Shown here: positions 59,783 through 64,000 of the stretch, one piece after another
How the letters are laid out: every line of letters begins with the position of its first letter
How positions within the stretch are numbered: position 1 is the first letter of the stretch
Assembly (NCBI GenBank): GCA_052174535.1
Contig: JBQMRQ010000039.1
Span: 13,258-77,257, forward strand
Direction: 5' to 3'
Source: Arsenophonus sp052174535
Lineage (GTDB): Bacteria > Pseudomonadota > Gammaproteobacteria > Enterobacterales > Enterobacteriaceae
DNA: 64,000 nucleotides
Program-made: the position numbers and the translations under genes
The notes under the pieces: model-generated
Seen by the model: the letters and a program-made list of their open reading frames with translations, nothing else
Databases searched by the model: none
Told to the model about the DNA's origin: nothing

Positions 59783-61387
59783 CATTACTATTACTTCTTC
59801 TGAAAAGTCATTATTTGTTTAATAGATTTAATTATTTAGTCTTGAATCATTATATAGACTTTTCTTGAAAATCTTATTTATAATAATATGGTTTTTGAAT
59901 AACATAGTTAAAAGTAAAATATAATAATTATAATAATAAGGCGCTGTCATCAAGCAACTATAACACTTAAAATCAGTGTTTCTCTTCGGGAAAAAAGAGC
60001 CTGAATTTATTTTGATTAAGCGTTATAGCATATCTAAATTTATTGTTATCAAAGGGAAAAATCAGATGATGTTAATTATTAATTATGTTATATAACATAT
60101 ATAGATTACTTTTTACTCGGCGAAAAAGTTCAGTCATCAAAAATATGAATTCGTCTGTTTATGTGCAGAGGTTGATATAGAGCAACGCCTCATGGCGCTT
60201 ATGTATCTTGAAATAAATATGATCAAACGATTTAATGGACGCATGGAAGTTGAACTGTAAAGCTATTCTCTCAATCTGGTAAAGAGTTTGAAATTACTCT
60301 GAATTAATATGTTTTACTATAAATTAGAAATTACCTCAATCAGCAATGTCTAATAAAACTTCATTGTAGTCTATGAAAGATTAGTTTAAAGTTAAATTTG
60401 AATTTTTTAAAAAAATAACTATATTCAATAGAATAAATATCTAATAAAATGAAAGACAAAAACTTTGACGTATAACAATTGATTATAAACGCGCTCTAAA
60501 GATACTTTAAACTGTTTTTAACGATCATTAAAAGTGGGAATGAGTTAATAGATGGTATGAGTTAGCATGATTTATGCGAACGCTATAGCTATTAATTGAT
60601 ATAAAACTGGTACCTCTAGCGCTTGCGATGAATTGGTAGTTATAAGAAATAAGCGCGAGAGGTCTCCCCTTATGATGGATAATTTTTATCTCTTCCAAGT
60701 TATGTGCAGAGCATTTTTGTGACGCGCTATCGGTGCCTAAAGCAGCATGTTTGTATAATATATTTTACTACTTGAATGATTATATTGTTACTGAACAGAC
60801 TACCCCACTACTAGAGACTCTGCCACAGATTTAAGCTGAGGTTGTTGGTATTTTTATAAAAGCAAAAAGGATTCGTCTGATTATGATCTCTACTAAAATA
60901 ACTTGCTGGCTTGGTTTACATCACGTGCTTGGAAAACGTTGTCTGTTTAATAGCCATCCATTATTCTCGGCAACTTTGGAGCAAAGAAAGAAGGCTGCGT
61001 AATGTGCTACTGATTGACTTTCGATGTATCTAAATTGGGTGTCTGTGCCCACAGACCCGATCAGATCAAAGGTATTATCAATAATTATTTTATTTTTACA
61101 TGTCAGTCAATGTTATTAGAAGTGGATAGGGGAGGGAGTGGGCCAGCTCAGCATTTACCTCAGCATTTACAGATAGTAGAGAGAGTAAGCTGGCTTATCG
61201 GATTTTATACAGCAAATATATGGTTAATATCCTTTTAAAAAAAGGATAGTGCAAAACTTGTATAATAATAGAGAAATTCTAACGTGTTCTTTGCTTTTAT
61301 ATGAGCCCTACTTTACATGTAGGGAACTTCGTGGTGTCTGTCGTTGATTAAAGAGGAAGCCTAGATGACTAACTAAGCTATTATCTG

Positions 61388-61409
61388 ACCTCATCCAGCT
61401 GGATGAGGT
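61388..61409. repeat. 22-bp perfect palindrome
   Basis: ACCTCATCCAG is followed immediately by its exact reverse complement CTGGATGAGGT. There is no spacer and no T-run after it, so a terminator is unlikely. It may be an operator-like or site-specific recombination site, or a chance survivor in dead DNA. Confidence 0.6.
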
Positions 61410-62019
61410 AGTTCACATTTGTCTACTCACATTATTTTGAACAAAAATATAACGACAATAAATAATACCGACAACACCGCGATGCGCTTCTTTAATCTAT
61501 GTTGATTAATAATGATTTTATTGTGCTGGCCCAATATCTCTCGGTGCAGGAACTTAATCCCATGCAAATGTTATCAGATGAATAACCTGTCGCTGACTGC
61601 CTATGTTTAAAGGATGTACTGGACATAATGCAGTCGCCAGTAAACTCGCTGAGCACCCTGGCAAAAAGTCATCCGTTAAAAAATATTGAGATTGATATTT
61701 TCAGACTGTTATCAGTATACTTCTGACCACGTTTGCTAACTTAGCCGCTGATTTTATGCTAGACGAACTATCAGGAACGATAAAATAAATGCTAACAGAT
61801 TATTAGATACGCGTTGCGAGGTGCGGTATCACCAACGTATTTAATCATTCCGAGATATATATTAAAGCCAAGACATCCATATAATCTCTAATGGTGATTA
61901 CTGTGTCTTCTGCAACAGCTTGCAGGTGGTGACGAACACTAATTTAGCAGACAGTATTGTTGTGCTTAAGGATACCATAGCATCAGCAGATCGTCATACC
62001 CTCTACCTCTTACTTCTCG

Positions 62020-62945
62020 ATAGTAGTATAGTTTTTTTTGAAAAATTTAATTTAGTTTTGAAATAATCTCTCATAAACTGCAAAGGAGTTTTATTACTTA
62101 ATCAATATTGAGTAATTTTTAATTGCACAGTTAAATATATTTACGTAGAATAATATTAAGTTTTTGATCATCATTGAAATGAATGGCTTCGTAGCTTATT
62201 TTTGTGTCTATGTAAATTTCTCAACCATACTATTTTAATTTGAGAATGAATCAGCAGGATAAGTTGATATTCTATGCCAAGCTATGAAAACAAATGATTG
62301 AATAATATTTTCTAGTAGCTGAGCGGGTTTGCAAACTAAAAAGCTGCCTATAAATTTTTGCCATTGTCTCTAAATATAACAATAATAAGCATGGACATGC
62401 TTCTTTAAAACCATGTAAAAAGTTTTAAGCATTAAGCAGACTCTTATTCATTCTATAGACAAGAATGAAGCTTATCAAGTATCGTGATTTATATTATATC
62501 TATAAAGATAATGTCATGAAGTTTTGTTTAGCATTTGTGGAAAATATCTACATCTACGTAGAGGTGTAGAACTGTAGGCTCATAGTTTTAAACGCTTAAT
62601 GCTTCAGTTTTAAAGGAGTTAAATTCTTTCTTTGTTTCATAAAAATTTTCATTTTTAGACTATGCAATAGGGCTCCTAGATCAAAAAGAGAAAAATGTTT
62701 TTCGAAAAAATATTTATGATTTCTTTTGAGCTGGCAAGAACGTCGTCAATAAATGATAGGGATATCATTGTAATGATCAACATTATCTCATTTTTGCAAT
62801 TCAGGAACGGAAAGTCTGGAGAGACGCCATAATGCTTAAGCTAAAGTAGATGCAGGTTATTCGCTATGCTAAAGAGCAGTTCTGATTTATGTATTGTAGT
62901 TGTCTGATGATGAAGACTCATAATCATGATATTAGCTATAAAACT
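62020..62945 (-). mobile_element. degenerate IS481-family element (most complete copy)
   Basis: Read on the minus strand over frameshifts, it runs through an IS481 transposase. An N-terminal MSLHHQTTTIHK start near 62935 is followed by an HTH region, then FKTYEPTVLHLYVDVDIFHKC (family: YEPGxLHxDVKYLPxM). Next come FLHGFKEACPCLLLLYLETMAK (FLxxLxxACP...VLTDNGK), LFSLQTRSATRKYY, SYEAIHFNDDQKL and a C-terminal TPLQFMRDYFKTKLNF-like piece. The order and spacing match the family well. It is inactive. Confidence 0.83.
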
Positions 62946-62949
62946 TATA

Positions 62950-63270
62950 GCTAATAGTAAGCAAATTAGCTTAAACAAGTTAATGCGAAGAAGATCTAAT
63001 AATAATATGAAATAAAACAATTAATTAGTTAGTGATAAATAAAAACCGATAGTTTAATAGGTAATAATTAAAACTATTGGATTCCTTAATAATTTAAGAA
63101 CAGTCAAAGAGAAGTAGTAGCATAATTTATTCCTATTTATTTTTCATGAACTTCTTATAGAAGAAGTATTTTTTTGATTAAAAATTTTTGTAATTTATGC
63201 TTGAAATTTAATATATAAATTTAAATTATTAATTTTTATTAATAAAATTAGATACTTAAAAAAGTGAATA
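62950..63270. other. very AT-rich intergenic DNA
   Basis: No gene or repeat recognised. It leads into the promoter-like pair at 63273. Confidence 0.5.
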
Positions 63271-63272
63271 TT

Positions 63273-63363
63273 TTGTATAAGCTTAAAATTCTGTATAATC
63301 CACTCATATCTTGTTCATCAAGATATTGAGGAACTGCCTTAAACAGGGTTTTACCAGTTTTTT
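63273..63363 (+). ncRNA. candidate small RNA or attenuated leader
   Basis: TTGTAT (63273-63278) and a perfect TATAAT (63294-63299) are spaced 15 bp (16 with TTTGTA as the -35). From about 63306 the predicted transcript forms a perfect 8-bp hairpin, ATATCTTG / CAAGATAT with loop TTCAT. A second, weaker pairing (AACTG with CAGTT) then leads into six T at 63358-63363. No gene follows that I recognise. It could be an eroded gene leader rather than a real RNA. Confidence 0.35.
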
Positions 63364-63724
63364 AGCTAAATCAGTTTAAGTGATCTCATCTTCTTATATA
63401 TTAAGATAATGATTTTATCAAAATCATCATGTTTATGTTTTAATTTTATACTAATTTTTTGCGCTGATACAATATGGGAAATTAGAGCAACTAAAAATAA
63501 TAGTAAATATAATATCTCATTAAACTAAATTTAATTTATAATCTACAATTTATTTGTTATATCTATTCTAATTAGAATAGAAAAAGCACAATTTATTTTA
63601 TTTTTATTTAAGATGTTTATAATTATCTAATATAACAGAATAGAATTTTAAAAACTAAATATAGATTGCTATAAGCAAAAAAAATTAGTTATGATCATTT
63701 TTAGTCTATTAGATTCAAAGATTG

Positions 63725-64000
63725 GGTGGCGTATCCTATTGATATATTTTATAAATTATTTTAATAAAATATAGATGATATGACATGAAAAGTCTATCCT
63801 AAAGTATCTACTTTCGTAGATACTACCTTGCTATTATTCATTTCATGAATCATCCATAATGCTGTCAGTTATCTGATATCACCGCTGTTAAGGTGGACTT
63901 TAAGCCATGCTGCAAAAATAACGTGATAAACGCTGTTTTGTCGGCGCTTGGCCTCTCCTATACCTTCATCTGTAACAATTATTTGCCACAGCGAACCCAT
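63725..64000 (+). mobile_element. left part of an IS256-family element, cut by the window end
   Basis: Matches the first ~280 bp of the other IS256 copies, including AAGCCATGCTGC and the block before GATAAACGCTG. It runs off the end of the window. Confidence 0.75.

Larger units (their letters stand above)
56830..62015. other. GC-richer decayed region without intact genes
   Basis: Base composition is visibly less AT-rich than elsewhere in the window (for example 56990-57180, 57650-57800 and 58650-59250), yet no frame is long. The longest pieces are an 81-codon plus-strand stretch at 57863-58108 (RDGFYFRAPEIDDIIVLVNL) and a 74-codon one at 61014-61238. I recognise neither. The region looks like more recently inactivated genes, perhaps a horizontally acquired block. 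Confidence 0.45.

Noticed and set aside
53130..62015. Suspicion of a type III or type VI secretion island
   Set aside because: Short coding-like scraps exist, but none aligned convincingly in my reading with any secretion component. A frameshift-tolerant search would be needed.

Overview
The window looks like part of a strongly AT-rich, deeply degraded genome of an enterobacterial insect-type endosymbiont (inference). Every intact gene is closely similar to its Escherichia coli or Yersinia counterpart, and several neighbourhoods are still enterobacterial: tRNA-Val / gltX / tRNA-Ala, ackA-pta, atpIBEFHAGDC-glmUS and folE-yeiB. I find 13 intact protein genes totalling about 13.1 kb, roughly 20% of the window, plus two intact tRNAs. 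The rest is decayed genes, decayed insertion sequences and featureless AT-rich DNA. No insertion sequence has an open transposase gene. Remnants of four families can be read by translating across frameshifts: IS256, IS1595, IS481 and IS91. A host-restricted symbiont past an IS-expansion phase (Sodalis-like, for example) fits, but the exact genus cannot be told from this window.

Layout. 1-1650: nothing recognised. 1655-3810: tRNA-Val, a dead tandem tRNA-Val, gltX and tRNA-Ala. 3.8-7.2 kb: IS fragments. 7.3-10.7 kb: pta and ackA. 10.7-21.9 kb: decayed DNA with an IS91 remnant split by an IS256 copy, then further IS256 and IS1595 copies. 21.9-44.1 kb: two direct copies of the ATP synthase operon. 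44-50.8 kb: IS remnants, including an IS256 copy inserted in another IS256 copy. 51-52 kb: folE and a dead yeiB. 52-64 kb: decayed DNA with IS1595, IS481 and IS256 copies and a GC-richer dead zone.

The key observation is the ATP synthase locus. The operon has been duplicated, including its promoter and an upstream IS91 element. Each of the eight genes is then intact in exactly one copy and ruined in the other. Copy 1 (21.94-30.5 kb) keeps atpD, atpH and atpF and has dead atpC, atpG, atpA, atpE and atpB. Copy 2 (32.6-44.1 kb) keeps atpC, atpG, atpA, atpE and atpB and has dead atpD, atpH and atpF. Together they encode one complete F1Fo enzyme, and neither block can be lost. The same -35/-10 pair is conserved upstream of both copies. 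Copy 2 also carries intact glmU and a fragment of glmS, and it has a degraded IS481 element between atpG and atpA.

Functionally the survivors cover glutamyl-tRNA synthesis, acetate overflow with substrate-level ATP formation (pta-ackA), oxidative ATP synthesis, the last steps to UDP-N-acetylglucosamine (glmU) and the entry step of tetrahydrofolate synthesis (folE).
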